A DNA stretch of 55,759 bases, from assembly GCA_024226515.1 (NCBI GenBank), contig JAAELQ010000190.1, positions 1-55,759 of the forward strand, given 5' to 3'. Below the pieces are notes generated by a model, which saw nothing but the letters and a program-made list of their open reading frames with translations, was not told the DNA's origin and made no database searches. Below, in pieces: positions 21,490 through 29,697 of this stretch (positions are counted from its first letter, which is position 1; every line of letters starts with the position of its first letter). This DNA is from a bacterium (GTDB lineage Bacteria; Acidobacteriota; Polarisedimenticolia; Polarisedimenticolales; Polarisedimenticolaceae). A program made the position numbers and the translations under genes.

Positions 21490-22902
21490 TCAGAATCGTC
21501 GCAGCGCGAAGTCGATCACGCGCTGAACCTTCGGCGTGTAGGGCGGATAGAACATGCTCGTCCTGCCGAACCAGCGACTCTGATCCAGCACCGCGCGCTC
21601 GTTGGAGAACGTGCGGAAGCCGTAGAACCCGTGGCAGCGTCCCATACCGCTCTTGTTGACGCCGCCGAACGGGAGGTTCGGGTGACCGAACTGCATCAGC
21701 GTCTCGTTGATCGCGCTGCCGCCCGCGGGGCACGCGTCGATGATGCGGCGCACGTTCCCGCGCGAGCGACCGAACACGTACAGCGCCAGCGGTGACGGCC
21801 GCGCGTTGATCTCGCCCAGTGCGTCCTCGATCCGCCGATAGCTCAGCACGGGCAGGATGGGGCCGAAGATCTCCTCCTGCATCAGCGCGCAGGCCGGATC
21901 CACGTTCGAGAGAATCGTCGGCGCGATGTAGCGCTCGCTCTCTACGCTGGTGCCGCCGCACTCGACCACCGCACCGCGCGCCAGCGCGTCGTCGAGCAGC
22001 TCGCGCAGCCGTGCGAAACGCTGCGCGTTGACGATGCGCGCCAGATCCGGATTGCCGGAGTCCGCCGCACGCGGGTAGGCGCGCCCCGCCGCGCCCTTCA
22101 ACGCGTCGATCAGCGGTCGCTGCAGCCCCTCCGACACGTAGACATGGTCCGGCGCGATACACGCCTGCCCCGCGTTGATGAACTTGCCCCAGACGATCTT
22201 GGCCGCCGCGTCGCGTACGTCCGCGGAGTCGTCGACGATCGCCGGCGACTTCCCGCCCAGCTCGAGCGTGACCGGAGTCAGGTTTGCCGATGCGGCCTGC
22301 ATCACCTTGCGGCCCACGCGCTCGCTTCCGGTAAACAGAATGTGATCGAACGGCAGCGCGACGAGTTCGGCGGAGACCTCGGCCCCGCCCTCGACGACGC
22401 GCACCTCGTCGGGCTCGAACAGCGCGGTGACCATCCGTGTCAGGAAGTGCGCCACGCCCGGGCAGACCTCGGAGGGCTTGATCACCGCGCAGTTGCCCGC
22501 CGCGATCGCCGACACCAGCGGTTGCGCGGCCAGCATGAACGGCAGGTTCCACGGCGCGACGATCAGCACCACACCCAGCGGCTCGTAGCGCACCAGCGAC
22601 CGGGTCGTCAGCATCGACAGCACCGGCTCGACGCGGCGCGGGCGCACCCACTCGCGCAGCCGGCGCCGCGCGTGACGGATCTCGCCCAGGACCGGCAGGA
22701 TCTCGAACACGTCGATCTCGGCCCTGGGTTTGCCGAACTCCTGCTCCAGCGTGCGGTGCAGCTCGGCGCGGTTCTCCACGATCCAACGCTCGAGCCGCGC
22801 CAGCACGTTCGCCCGCTCGGCGGCCGAGCGCCGGCGCACCACGTTGCGGTGATAGGCGCGCATCGAGTCCATCATCGCGGCGAAGTCGTGCTCGGTTTCC
22901 AT
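21490..22902 (-). CDS. Aldehyde dehydrogenase (class 3-like)
   Basis: 470 residues from ATG 22902 with GAGGAG upstream. NAD(P)-dependent aldehyde dehydrogenase with all key residues: Asn119 in APWNLP, Lys142 in IKPSE, Glu214 in LELGGK and the nucleophile Cys248 in NAGQACIAPD. The length and the hydrophobic C-terminal region suit the fatty/aromatic aldehyde dehydrogenase group (ALDH3 or coniferyl-aldehyde type). The frame stays open 105 bp upstream of this start but lacks a ribosome site there. Confidence 0.88.
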   Translation of the reverse strand: METEHDFAAMMDSMRAYHRNVVRRRSAAERANVLARLERWIVENRAELHRTLEQEFGKPRAEIDVFEILPVLGEIRHARRRLREWVRPRRVEPVLSMLTTRSLVRYEPLGVVLIVAPWNLPFMLAAQPLVSAIAAGNCAVIKPSEVCPGVAHFLTRMVTALFEPDEVRVVEGGAEVSAELVALPFDHILFTGSERVGRKVMQAASANLTPVTLELGGKSPAIVDDSADVRDAAAKIVWGKFINAGQACIAPDHVYVSEGLQRPLIDALKGAAGRAYPRAADSGNPDLARIVNAQRFARLRELLDDALARGAVVECGGTSVESERYIAPTILSNVDPACALMQEEIFGPILPVLSYRRIEDALGEINARPSPLALYVFGRSRGNVRRIIDACPAGGSAINETLMQFGHPNLPFGGVNKSGMGRCHGFYGFRTFSNERAVLDQSRWFGRTSMFYPPYTPKVQRVIDFALRRF

Positions 22903-22955
22903 GGGCGCTCCTCGGCCGTGCGGCGGCGTATGGATTATAGGCGGCGCGGCGCAGG

Positions 22956-22985
22956 TTGACGTGGACCCTTCCGGGTCTCTACGAT
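22956..22985 (+). promoter_or_regulatory. Promoter of the tRNA-Sec gene
   Basis: TTGACG (22956-22961), 18 bp, TACGAT (22980-22985). The predicted start is about 5 bp before the mature tRNA 5' end at 22998. Confidence 0.6.
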
Positions 22986-22997
22986 GCGCTCCCGCAG

Positions 22998-23095
22998 GGA
23001 AGCGCATGAGGCCCGGTGGCCTCCCCGGTCTTCAAAACCGCGTGTCGGGCGGCGACCCCGTCCGGGGTGGGTTCGACTCCCACACGCTTCCGCCA
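22998..23095 (+). tRNA. selC: tRNA-Sec (anticodon TCA)
   Basis: 98 nt with the hallmarks of bacterial selenocysteine tRNA. The acceptor starts GGAAGCG and pairs with CGCTTCC before discriminator G and an encoded CCA. The D stem is 6 bp (GAGGCC/GGCCTC) with a 4-nt loop. The anticodon loop CTTCAAA carries TCA, which reads UGA. The long variable arm can form 7 bp (23046-23052 with 23058-23064), and the T arm is GTGGG/CCCAC with TTCGACT. The eighth acceptor pair is a C-A mismatch. It lies between an aldehyde dehydrogenase and pyk, about 4.3 kb from the selenoprotein gene. selA, selB and selD are not in the window. Confidence 0.95.
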
Positions 23096-23103
23096 CCTGC
23101 TCG

Positions 23104-24558
23104 TCAGCGCGCCGCGCGCGAGCGGCGCCGCGCCTTGCCCCGGGCATCGGTCCCCACGCGGTGCAGTCGCATCATGTTGGTCGTGCCAGACACGCCGATC
23201 GGCGCTCCCGACAGCACGACCACGACCTCGCCCGCCTGCACCAGCGCGTCGTCCAGCATCGCGTCGTCCAGTGCCGCCATCAGCGCCTCGATGGTGCGTA
23301 GCCGCGGAATCGTCCGCGCCTCGACGCCCCAGTAGAGGCCGATGCGCCGCGCGATGCGCGCGGAGGGGGCAAAGGCCAGGATGCGCGTCGGCGGCCGGAA
23401 GCGCGCCGCCTGCCGCGCGGACGAGCCGCTCTGCGTGAAGACCACGATCGCGGGCGCGCCCACGTCGATCGCGGCGCGACAACCCGCGCGGCAGGTGGTC
23501 AGCGCACGCGACAGCTCTCCGTCCGGCGAGTCGTCGATCCGGGCGCGCCCCGAGGCCTCGGCCTCGCGGATGATCGAGGCCATCGTCGCCACCGCCTCGA
23601 CCGGATAGCTGCCCGCGGCGGTCTCGGCGGTCAGCAGCAGGCAGCCGCTGCCGTCGAGCACGGCGTTGGCCACGTCCGACGCCTCGGCGCGCGTGGGCCG
23701 CCGCGCGGTGCGCATCGAGTCCAGCATCTGCGTTGCCGTCATCACCGGCTTGCCGGCGGCGTTGGCGGCCTCGATGATCTCCTTCTGCAGGATCGGAACC
23801 CGCTCGGCGGGTAGCTCGACGCCCAGGTCTCCGCGCGCGACCAGCAACGCATCGGCCTCCTCGATGATCTCGGGCAGGTTGTCGATCGCCTCGCGCCGCT
23901 CGATCTTGGCCATGATCGGCATGTCGCTTCCGGCGCGCTGCAGGAGCTTGCGCGCCGAGCGGATGTCCTCGGCGCTGCGCACGAACGAGATCGCCAACCA
24001 GTCCGCGCCGAGCTCGACGGCGACCTTGAGGTCCTTGCGGTCCTTCGTCGTCAACGTCGGTACGGTCAGCGCGCTGCCGGGCAGGTTGATCCCCTTGTTG
24101 TCGGTCAGCGTCCCCCCGCGCAGGATCAGGCAACGCAGCGTGTCCCCGCTGACGCGCTCGACCTTCAGGCACAGCTTGCCGTCGTCGAGCAGGATCTTGT
24201 CCCCGCGCCGCACGTCGCGCGCCAGCGCCGGGTACGACACCGGGATCTCGCCACGCATCGAGCGCTTGCTTCCGGCCTTGACGGAGACGCGCTCGCCGTC
24301 GCGCAGCTCCAGTCCCCCGGGAGGCAGCACGCCCACGCGGAATCGCGGCCCCTGCAGGTCGGCCAGCAACGTGACGTTGACGCCCAGCGCCGCGGCACGC
24401 CGCCGCAGGCGTCGCACGCGACGCCGGTGATCGGCCGCCGTACCGTGCGAGAAGTTCAGCCGGGCGATGTCGAGCCCGGCGTCGAGCAGCGCGTCCAGCG
24501 TGTGGTCGTCGTCGCACGCCGGCCCAAGCGTGCCTCCGATCTTGGCCCGGCGTCCCAT
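23104..24558 (-). CDS. pyk: Pyruvate kinase
   Basis: 484 residues from ATG 24558 with AAGGAGG upstream. It converts phosphoenolpyruvate and ADP to pyruvate and ATP. Conserved elements: NFSHG (35-39), LADLQGPRFRVG, Lys218 in IMAKIERREA (phosphoryl-transfer lysine), ARGDLGVEL (241-249), and TAETAAGSYPVEAV, where most family members have SGETAxG. The C-terminal domain is complete (VVVLSGAPIGVSGTTN). It ends 8 bp from the convergent tRNA-Sec gene. Confidence 0.92.
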   Translation of the reverse strand: MGRRAKIGGTLGPACDDDHTLDALLDAGLDIARLNFSHGTAADHRRRVRRLRRRAAALGVNVTLLADLQGPRFRVGVLPPGGLELRDGERVSVKAGSKRSMRGEIPVSYPALARDVRRGDKILLDDGKLCLKVERVSGDTLRCLILRGGTLTDNKGINLPGSALTVPTLTTKDRKDLKVAVELGADWLAISFVRSAEDIRSARKLLQRAGSDMPIMAKIERREAIDNLPEIIEEADALLVARGDLGVELPAERVPILQKEIIEAANAAGKPVMTATQMLDSMRTARRPTRAEASDVANAVLDGSGCLLLTAETAAGSYPVEAVATMASIIREAEASGRARIDDSPDGELSRALTTCRAGCRAAIDVGAPAIVVFTQSGSSARQAARFRPPTRILAFAPSARIARRIGLYWGVEARTIPRLRTIEALMAALDDAMLDDALVQAGEVVVVLSGAPIGVSGTTNMMRLHRVGTDARGKARRRSRAAR

Positions 24559-24605
24559 CGATCCTCCTTGACCGGAACGCACAGCGTCGCGACCGATCGG
24601 GACGG

Positions 24606-24611
24606 TATACT
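24606..24611 (+). promoter_or_regulatory. Candidate -10 box in the pyk/asparaginase divergent region
   Basis: TATACT at 24606-24611 would start transcription near 24618, just before the isoaspartyl peptidase gene. No good -35 lies 16-18 bp upstream. The surrounding GGTATACTAC is nearly palindromic and could also serve pyk on the other strand (TAGTAT). Confidence 0.3.
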
Positions 24612-24645
24612 ACAGGACCTTGATCGACTGATGAGGAGAAACCGA

Positions 24646-25572
24646 TTGTCCCCCGCCCTGGTGATACATGGTGGCGCCTGGAATATGCCCGACGGCGATG
24701 TCGCCGCGGCGAGCGACGCTGCTCGCGCCGCGCTCGAGGCCGGCTGGGCGGCGTTGACCGACGGCAAGTCTGCGCTGAACGCGGTCGAGCTGGTCGTGCG
24801 GATGATGGAAGACGAGTCGGTGTTCGACGCGGGGGTCGGCTCGCACCTCAACAGCGACGGCAAGGTCGAGATGGACGCGTCCATCATGGAAGGCACGAGG
24901 CTCGAGGCCGGCGCGGTGGCCGCGATCCAGGGCGTGCGTCACCCGGTCAGCGTCGCGCGGGCCGTGATGCAGCGCTCCAAGCACGTGATGCTCGTCGGTG
25001 ACGGTGCGCGAGACTTCGCCGTCGAGGCCGGCGCGGAGCTGTGCCGCACCGAGGACCTGCTGATCGGGCGAGAACGTGAGCGCTTCGAGCGCGTGCGCTC
25101 GGGCGAGGATCATCTCGTCGACAACGAGTTCGACCCGGGTCACGAGGAAGAGGACGAGTCGCAGTCGATGGGTACCGTCGGCGCCGTGGCGCTGGACCGC
25201 AAGGGTTGCATCGTCGGCGCCACCTCGACCGGCGGCACGCAGGACAAGGCCCCGGGCCGCGTCGGCGACACGCCGATCATCGGGGCGGGGACGTACGCGG
25301 ACGACCGCGTCGGCGCGGTGTCGTCCACCGGCTGGGGCGAGGGCATCCTGCGCGTCACGCTGGCCAAGACCGCAGTCGATCTGATGGCCGGCGGGCTCCC
25401 GCCGACGGTCGCCGGCGAGGGGGCGCTGAGCACGCTCGATCGCGTCGGAGCCAAGGGCGGCCTGGTCCTCGTCGATCGCTTCGGACGCGTGGGTGCCGTG
25501 TTCAACACGCCGCGTATGACCCGCGGGTGGGCTACCAAGAACGGCCTGGGCGTCGCCGTGGATCGCCGCTGA
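24646..25572 (+). CDS. Isoaspartyl peptidase/L-asparaginase (Ntn hydrolase)
   Basis: 308 residues from TTG 24646, which has AGGAG with a 7-nt spacer; ATG 24631 in frame is an alternative adding 5 residues. The N-terminus (ALVIHGGAWN) is typical of plant-type asparaginase/isoaspartyl peptidase. Such precursors cleave themselves before a nucleophilic Thr, here Thr177 in SMGTVGAVALD, followed by ATSTGGTQDKAPGRVGD and GTYADD. It removes isoaspartyl residues from peptides or hydrolyses asparagine in the cytoplasm. The CPBP gene follows almost immediately. Confidence 0.88.
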   Translation: MSPALVIHGGAWNMPDGDVAAASDAARAALEAGWAALTDGKSALNAVELVVRMMEDESVFDAGVGSHLNSDGKVEMDASIMEGTRLEAGAVAAIQGVRHPVSVARAVMQRSKHVMLVGDGARDFAVEAGAELCRTEDLLIGRERERFERVRSGEDHLVDNEFDPGHEEEDESQSMGTVGAVALDRKGCIVGATSTGGTQDKAPGRVGDTPIIGAGTYADDRVGAVSSTGWGEGILRVTLAKTAVDLMAGGLPPTVAGEGALSTLDRVGAKGGLVLVDRFGRVGAVFNTPRMTRGWATKNGLGVAVDRR

Positions 25573-25573
25573 G

Positions 25574-26623
25574 TTGCGAGTACCGGTCGGCCTCGCCTGG
25601 CTGCTGCTGGGCATCGCGCTGTTCACCTCGGGACTGCTGCGCCAGTTCCACGATCGCACGCCCCACTCGCCCTGGGTGCCACCCGTGGTCGGCAGCCTGC
25701 TGTTCGCGGCGTTGTTGTTCCTGCTGCTCGTCGCCTCGCGCGAGTTCCGCCGCGGCGCGGTCCCCGGCAAGGGAGTGCGGCTCGGCAGCCTGACTCCCCT
25801 GCTGCTGATGCTGTTCCTCGAGAAGTGGGTCTCGCTGGCGCTGTACAACCCGATCTTCTTCTGGATCACCGACAGCAAGGCCGAGCCCGCCGTCCTCGAC
25901 GCGCAGTTCCGCCTGTTCGCAGGCGCCGGTCTGATCCTGGTCTGCGTACTCGTCAGCGGCTTCTCGACCCCGACCGCCAGGAAAACCTGGCGCCGCGCGC
26001 GTCCGTCCCGCTGGCCGGTCGCGGCGCTACAGGTCGGGCTGGTTCTCGGCGGGACCTACCTGCTGCTCGGCGGCGCGGCATGGGCTCTGGGCGGCAGCCT
26101 GACGCTGCGCTGGCCGCGCCCCAGCGCGCTGCTGGCGTGGGTCGTCGTGGGGCAGACGATCCTGGCCCTCGCCGAGGAGCTTTACTACCGCGGCCTGCTG
26201 ATGTCCGAGTGCGAGCGGCTGGCCCCCCGGCTGGGCCTACGCAATCGCGCCGTCCGCCGCTGGTTCGCGCTGCTCGCGACGTCGACCCTGTTCGGCATGG
26301 AGCACATCCACCTGAATCCGCCGTGGGGTAACGTCGCGCGGCAGCTGACGTTCACGATCGCGCTGGCGCTGCTGTTCGGACTGCTGGTCGTCCTCTCCGC
26401 CAACCTGCACTATGCCGCGGGGATCCACGCCTGGATCAACTGGCTCCTGCTCGGTGCAGCGCCGCACTTCGTCGACGCCACGGGCGAGCCGGCGCTTCCG
26501 GCCGGGACGTACATCGGCGTGACGTTGATGCTGGCGTTCGTGCTGGGGTACGCGGTGCAGCGCACGACGCGGCGCATGCACTCGAAGCCGCGTCCGGCGC
26601 CGCGGATCGGGGTCCCGGGCTGA
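25574..26623 (+). CDS. CPBP-family intramembrane metalloprotease
   Basis: 349 residues from TTG 25574, one base after the preceding stop; no clear ribosome site is seen, so coupling is likely. Eight or so hydrophobic segments surround the family motifs EELYYRGLL (EExxxR, near residue 205), FGMEHIHLNP and HAWINW, which form the active site of CAAX/Rce1-like glutamate-dependent intramembrane proteases. Substrates in bacteria are mostly unknown. It is convergent with the signalling operon, separated by 7 bp. Confidence 0.85.
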   Translation: MRVPVGLAWLLLGIALFTSGLLRQFHDRTPHSPWVPPVVGSLLFAALLFLLLVASREFRRGAVPGKGVRLGSLTPLLLMLFLEKWVSLALYNPIFFWITDSKAEPAVLDAQFRLFAGAGLILVCVLVSGFSTPTARKTWRRARPSRWPVAALQVGLVLGGTYLLLGGAAWALGGSLTLRWPRPSALLAWVVVGQTILALAEELYYRGLLMSECERLAPRLGLRNRAVRRWFALLATSTLFGMEHIHLNPPWGNVARQLTFTIALALLFGLLVVLSANLHYAAGIHAWINWLLLGAAPHFVDATGEPALPAGTYIGVTLMLAFVLGYAVQRTTRRMHSKPRPAPRIGVPG

Positions 26624-26630
26624 GCGCTCG

Positions 26631-26921
26631 TCAGCCCTCTTTGTCCTCGGCGAACTCGGCCACGCGACGCCCCAGCTTGCGCACGAGCGAGGCGATCTGC
26701 TGGCTGGACTCTTCCATCTTGTCCAGTGCCCGGCCGGTCTTCTCGTCCGGGTCCTCGGTCAGGCGCATCATCTGGATCCGACCCATCACGGAGGTCAGCG
26801 GGTTGTTGATCTTGTGGCACAGCTGCCCGACCTCGGCGCACAGATCGCGCACCTCGTCGATCGGTATGCTGCCGAGTGAACCGGTGGCCTCTTCGGTTTC
26901 TTCGACCGGTGCGACCGGCAT
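26631..26921 (-). CDS. Stand-alone histidine-kinase dimerisation/phosphotransfer (DHp) protein
   Basis: 96 residues; ATG 26921 follows the kinase stop after one base (TGATATG). After 20 acidic residues the rest forms an H-box helix, LCHKINNPLTSVMGRIQMM with His36, then a second helix (TGRALDKMEESSQQIASLVRKL), exactly the two-helix hairpin of a HisKA domain. There is no ATPase domain and the protein ends after the second helix. It could receive phosphate from the kinase encoded just upstream and pass it on, or form mixed dimers with it. Last gene of the operon. Confidence 0.8.
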   Translation of the reverse strand: MPVAPVEETEEATGSLGSIPIDEVRDLCAEVGQLCHKINNPLTSVMGRIQMMRLTEDPDEKTGRALDKMEESSQQIASLVRKLGRRVAEFAEDKEG

Positions 26922-26922
26922 A

Positions 26923-29055
26923 TCACGATTCGACACTGCTGCCCTCCAGATCGTTCGTCCGCGATTCCGACGGCTCCAGGGGGATGTGCAGGCGGAACTC
27001 GCTGCCACCCCCGTCGCGCGGCGCGTATTCCAGATCTCCACCGTGCTGACGTGCGATCACACGCGCCTCGTGTAGTCCGATGCCGAATCCTGCGGGTTTG
27101 CCCGTGAGCGGATCACGGCCCTGCTCGAACGGCGCGAAGATGCGGTCGACGTCCACGGCCGACACGCCGGCTCCGCGATCCCGCACGCAGATCGCCAGGC
27201 CGTCTACCGCGCGGCCTCCGCTCGTGATGTCGCTCGGCTCGAGGCAGACCTCCACCGGCGTTCCGGGGGGTGAGAACTTGACCGCGTTGTCGATCAGATT
27301 GGCCAGGGCGCGCGAGATCTTCGCCGAGTCGGCGCACAGATTCTCGGGACACGATTCGGCGTGGAACACGACGTCGTCCGAGCCGCGCAGCTTCAACGCC
27401 AGCTCGGCGAGAATCTGCGGCGAGGTATCGACGAGCTCGATGGGTTCCGCCTCGCCGGCGAGACCGACCATGCGGAACAGCGACTCGAGCAGGCCCTGCA
27501 GCGATTTGCCCGAGTCGACGATCGAGTGGATCATCTCGCGCAGCTCGCTTCCGCTGGGGTCGTAGTCACGGAGGAACAGCGCCGAGCTGAGGATCGCCGT
27601 GAGCGGGGTCTTCATCTCGTGCGACAGGTTGGCCAGGAAACGGTCCTTGATCTTGTCCAGGTCGCGCAGGCGCTCGGCAGCCCGGCGCAATTGCGCCGCA
27701 CGGGAGTCGACCATCATCTCGAGACGATCGCGGTGCGAGGTCAGCTCCTTGAGGTAGTTCGCCTTCTCCAGGCCGACCGTCAGGTGGCCACCCAGTGTGG
27801 CCAGGAAGCGGACGTCCTGCTGGCTGAACACACCGTCCGGGTCGCGCCCGTAGGCCACCATGATCAGTCCGGTCTGTTTGTCGACCGGAACGACCAGCGC
27901 CGCCCGCATACGGCGCAGCGCGGCCGCGTCGTAGCCCACTCCGCATTCCTCCGCGAGATCGTTGACGACGCACGGACGGCCGGTCGCGACCATCCTGCGC
28001 AGCAAACGCTGCCCGGCGTCGAAGCCGAGGAGTGTGTCCTCCTTCTGACCCCACGTACGGAGTAACGTTCCGTCCTCGTCCGGCGGCTGCCGGATGAGGG
28101 AGACGGACGGCGATTCGAGGACCTCGGCGGCCGTGCCCAGCACCGCGTCGATGATCGTGTCGCGCTCGAAGCTGGAGCCGATCGTCCGCAGCGCCTCGCA
28201 CAGCCTGCGGAACGCTATCGCCTCTCGTTCGAGCCGGGCGGCGCGTCCCGTCTCGTTGGACAGCCGCTCGCCGAGCTCGACCGCGGCCTCGATGGAGTTC
28301 TCCAGCTGGTCGTCGCTGCTGACGACGATCGTATCGCGTGGCCGGGTCGCCGAGGGATCCTCGGTGAGCATCGGCTTGCGCGTCTGGCTCGCCGCGATCA
28401 GCGGGCCGAACGCGCGGTCGACGTGCCGGCCGAGCTGGCTGGTGTCGATCTCCTTGCGCGTGCGCTCGTCGGCCAGGTTCACCAACCGCTCGAGCATGGC
28501 CCGGCTGGCGCCGATGAAGGTCTCGAGTACGCCCCAGCCCTCGATCGCCGACGACAGCGTCGCGGCCTCGGGTTGCACGCCGATCCACTCGGCTACGGCT
28601 TCGGGCTTTGCCGCCTCGTCCAGGTCTTGCTTGTTGAACTGGACCAGGACCGGGACCTGCTCGGCCTCGAGACCCTTGGTGCGCATGTTCATGCGCAGGT
28701 TCTGGTAGCTCCAGCGGTTCTGTTCTTCGCGTCCGGCCGACGAGTCCGCCACGAATACCACGGCGTCGGCGCCGGAGAGCACGACCTGACGCGTCGTGTC
28801 GTAGCGCACCTGTCCGGGCACGGTGTAGATCTTCATCGCGACCTTGTAGCCCAGCACGTCGCCCAGATCGAACGGCAACAGATCGAAGAACAGCGTCCGG
28901 TCGTCGACCGTCTTCATCGTCAGCAGCTTGTTCGTACCGTTCGGATCGGTCAGACGATGCAGGGCTTCGAGATTCGTCGTCTTGCCGCCGAAAGCCGGTC
29001 CGTAGTAGACCACCTTGGTGAACAGCGTCCGGTCCTTACGACTCCACTGGGCCAT
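26923..29055 (-). CDS. MglA-type GTPase fused to GAF domain and histidine kinase
   Basis: 710 residues from ATG 29055. Residues 1-200 are a complete MglA-like small GTPase: P-loop GPAFGGKT (19-26), TVPGQVRYDTTRQ (78-90), VFVADSS and NKQD (141-144). Residues 200-280 look like a linker. Residues 280-432 form a GAF-like sensor domain, then a coiled coil. The kinase core has the H-box LANLSHEMKTPLTAI (His479), N-box NLIDNAVKFS, DRGAGV and GFGIGL. MglA sets cell polarity and motility in myxobacteria and is normally a separate protein. Fusion to a histidine kinase implies that GTP state or GAF ligand controls phosphorylation of the co-encoded response regulator. No membrane segments, so cytoplasmic. 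Confidence 0.9.
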   Translation of the reverse strand: MAQWSRKDRTLFTKVVYYGPAFGGKTTNLEALHRLTDPNGTNKLLTMKTVDDRTLFFDLLPFDLGDVLGYKVAMKIYTVPGQVRYDTTRQVVLSGADAVVFVADSSAGREEQNRWSYQNLRMNMRTKGLEAEQVPVLVQFNKQDLDEAAKPEAVAEWIGVQPEAATLSSAIEGWGVLETFIGASRAMLERLVNLADERTRKEIDTSQLGRHVDRAFGPLIAASQTRKPMLTEDPSATRPRDTIVVSSDDQLENSIEAAVELGERLSNETGRAARLEREAIAFRRLCEALRTIGSSFERDTIIDAVLGTAAEVLESPSVSLIRQPPDEDGTLLRTWGQKEDTLLGFDAGQRLLRRMVATGRPCVVNDLAEECGVGYDAAALRRMRAALVVPVDKQTGLIMVAYGRDPDGVFSQQDVRFLATLGGHLTVGLEKANYLKELTSHRDRLEMMVDSRAAQLRRAAERLRDLDKIKDRFLANLSHEMKTPLTAILSSALFLRDYDPSGSELREMIHSIVDSGKSLQGLLESLFRMVGLAGEAEPIELVDTSPQILAELALKLRGSDDVVFHAESCPENLCADSAKISRALANLIDNAVKFSPPGTPVEVCLEPSDITSGGRAVDGLAICVRDRGAGVSAVDVDRIFAPFEQGRDPLTGKPAGFGIGLHEARVIARQHGGDLEYAPRDGGGSEFRLHIPLEPSESRTNDLEGSSVES

Positions 29056-29082
29056 GGGTTTCCTCGATTCGGGGCCGTGCGA

Positions 29083-29295
29083 TCAGTTGTTCGAGATGAA
29101 CGGACGCAGCCGACGCACCAGGGCCGCGGGATCGATCCAGCGCGGTTCCATGACGGCGGCGCGGGCGAGATGCGGCGGCTCGCCGGCCGGTGAGACGGCG
29201 GTGACTTCCTCGACGAGTCTTTGCATTCGTTCGTCGATTTCTTGCAGGGTCAGCCGGCGCATTGTCATCGTGTCCATTCGTTCAGCCACGTTCAT
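29083..29295 (-). CDS. Small hypothetical protein of the GTPase-kinase operon
   Basis: 70 residues from ATG 29295, with AGGGGG 9 nt upstream; a TTG at 29316 overlapping the previous stop would add 7. The N-terminal half is a charged amphipathic helix (RRLTLQEIDERMQRLVEEV) and the C-terminal half reads MEPRWIDPAALVRRLRPFI. I do not recognise a family. Its place between the response regulator and the GTPase-kinase suggests an adaptor or regulator of one of them. Confidence 0.6.
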   Translation of the reverse strand: MNVAERMDTMTMRRLTLQEIDERMQRLVEEVTAVSPAGEPPHLARAAVMEPRWIDPAALVRRLRPFISNN

Positions 29296-29312
29296 CTCGT
29301 CATTCCCCCTGG

Positions 29313-29690
29313 TCAATCGGTCGAGAGCAGTTCATGAACCGTGCGGATCAAGTCCGACGGCACGTAGGGTTTTGTCAGGAATCCGTTCGCTCCGGCGGCG
29401 AGCCCGCGGACCCGTGCCTCGCCGCTCGGTCGCGCCGAGAGCAGGATCACGGGGATGTCGGCGTACCCGGGAGTCGAGCGGAGCGCCTCGCAGACCTGCA
29501 GTCCGTTGCGGCCCGGCAGCATCACGTCGAGGATGATCAGGTCGGGGCGATCGCGGGAGACCTGCTGCATGCAGTCGTCGCCATCAACGGCAGTCAGCGG
29601 CAGAAACCCCTCGCGGCGCAGGATGCACTCGAGGGGACGGCGGATGAATGCGTCGTCGTCGACGACCAGGACCTTGGGTTCCCGGGTCAC
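29313..29690 (-). CDS. Single-domain response regulator (CheY-like)
   Basis: 125 residues from GTG 29690 with AGGAGA just upstream. A complete receiver domain and nothing else: Asp11/Asp12 (VVDDD), phosphoacceptor Asp55 (LDVMLPG), Ser85 and Lys107 (TKPY). Having no output domain, it probably acts by protein contacts, as CheY and polarity regulators do. It is the natural phosphorylation partner of the GTPase-GAF-kinase encoded two genes downstream. Confidence 0.9.
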   Translation of the reverse strand: MTREPKVLVVDDDAFIRRPLECILRREGFLPLTAVDGDDCMQQVSRDRPDLIILDVMLPGRNGLQVCEALRSTPGYADIPVILLSARPSGEARVRGLAAGANGFLTKPYVPSDLIRTVHELLSTD

Positions 29691-29697
29691 ACTTCTC

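Noticed and set aside
24568..24611. TTGACC/TATACT as a complete promoter for the isoaspartyl peptidase gene
   Set aside because: The two boxes are 32 bp apart, too far for sigma-70. Only the -10 box is kept as a candidate.
27361..28065. Long plus-strand frame opposite the GTPase-kinase
   Set aside because: The minus strand carries unmistakable kinase motifs in the same interval; this frame has none.
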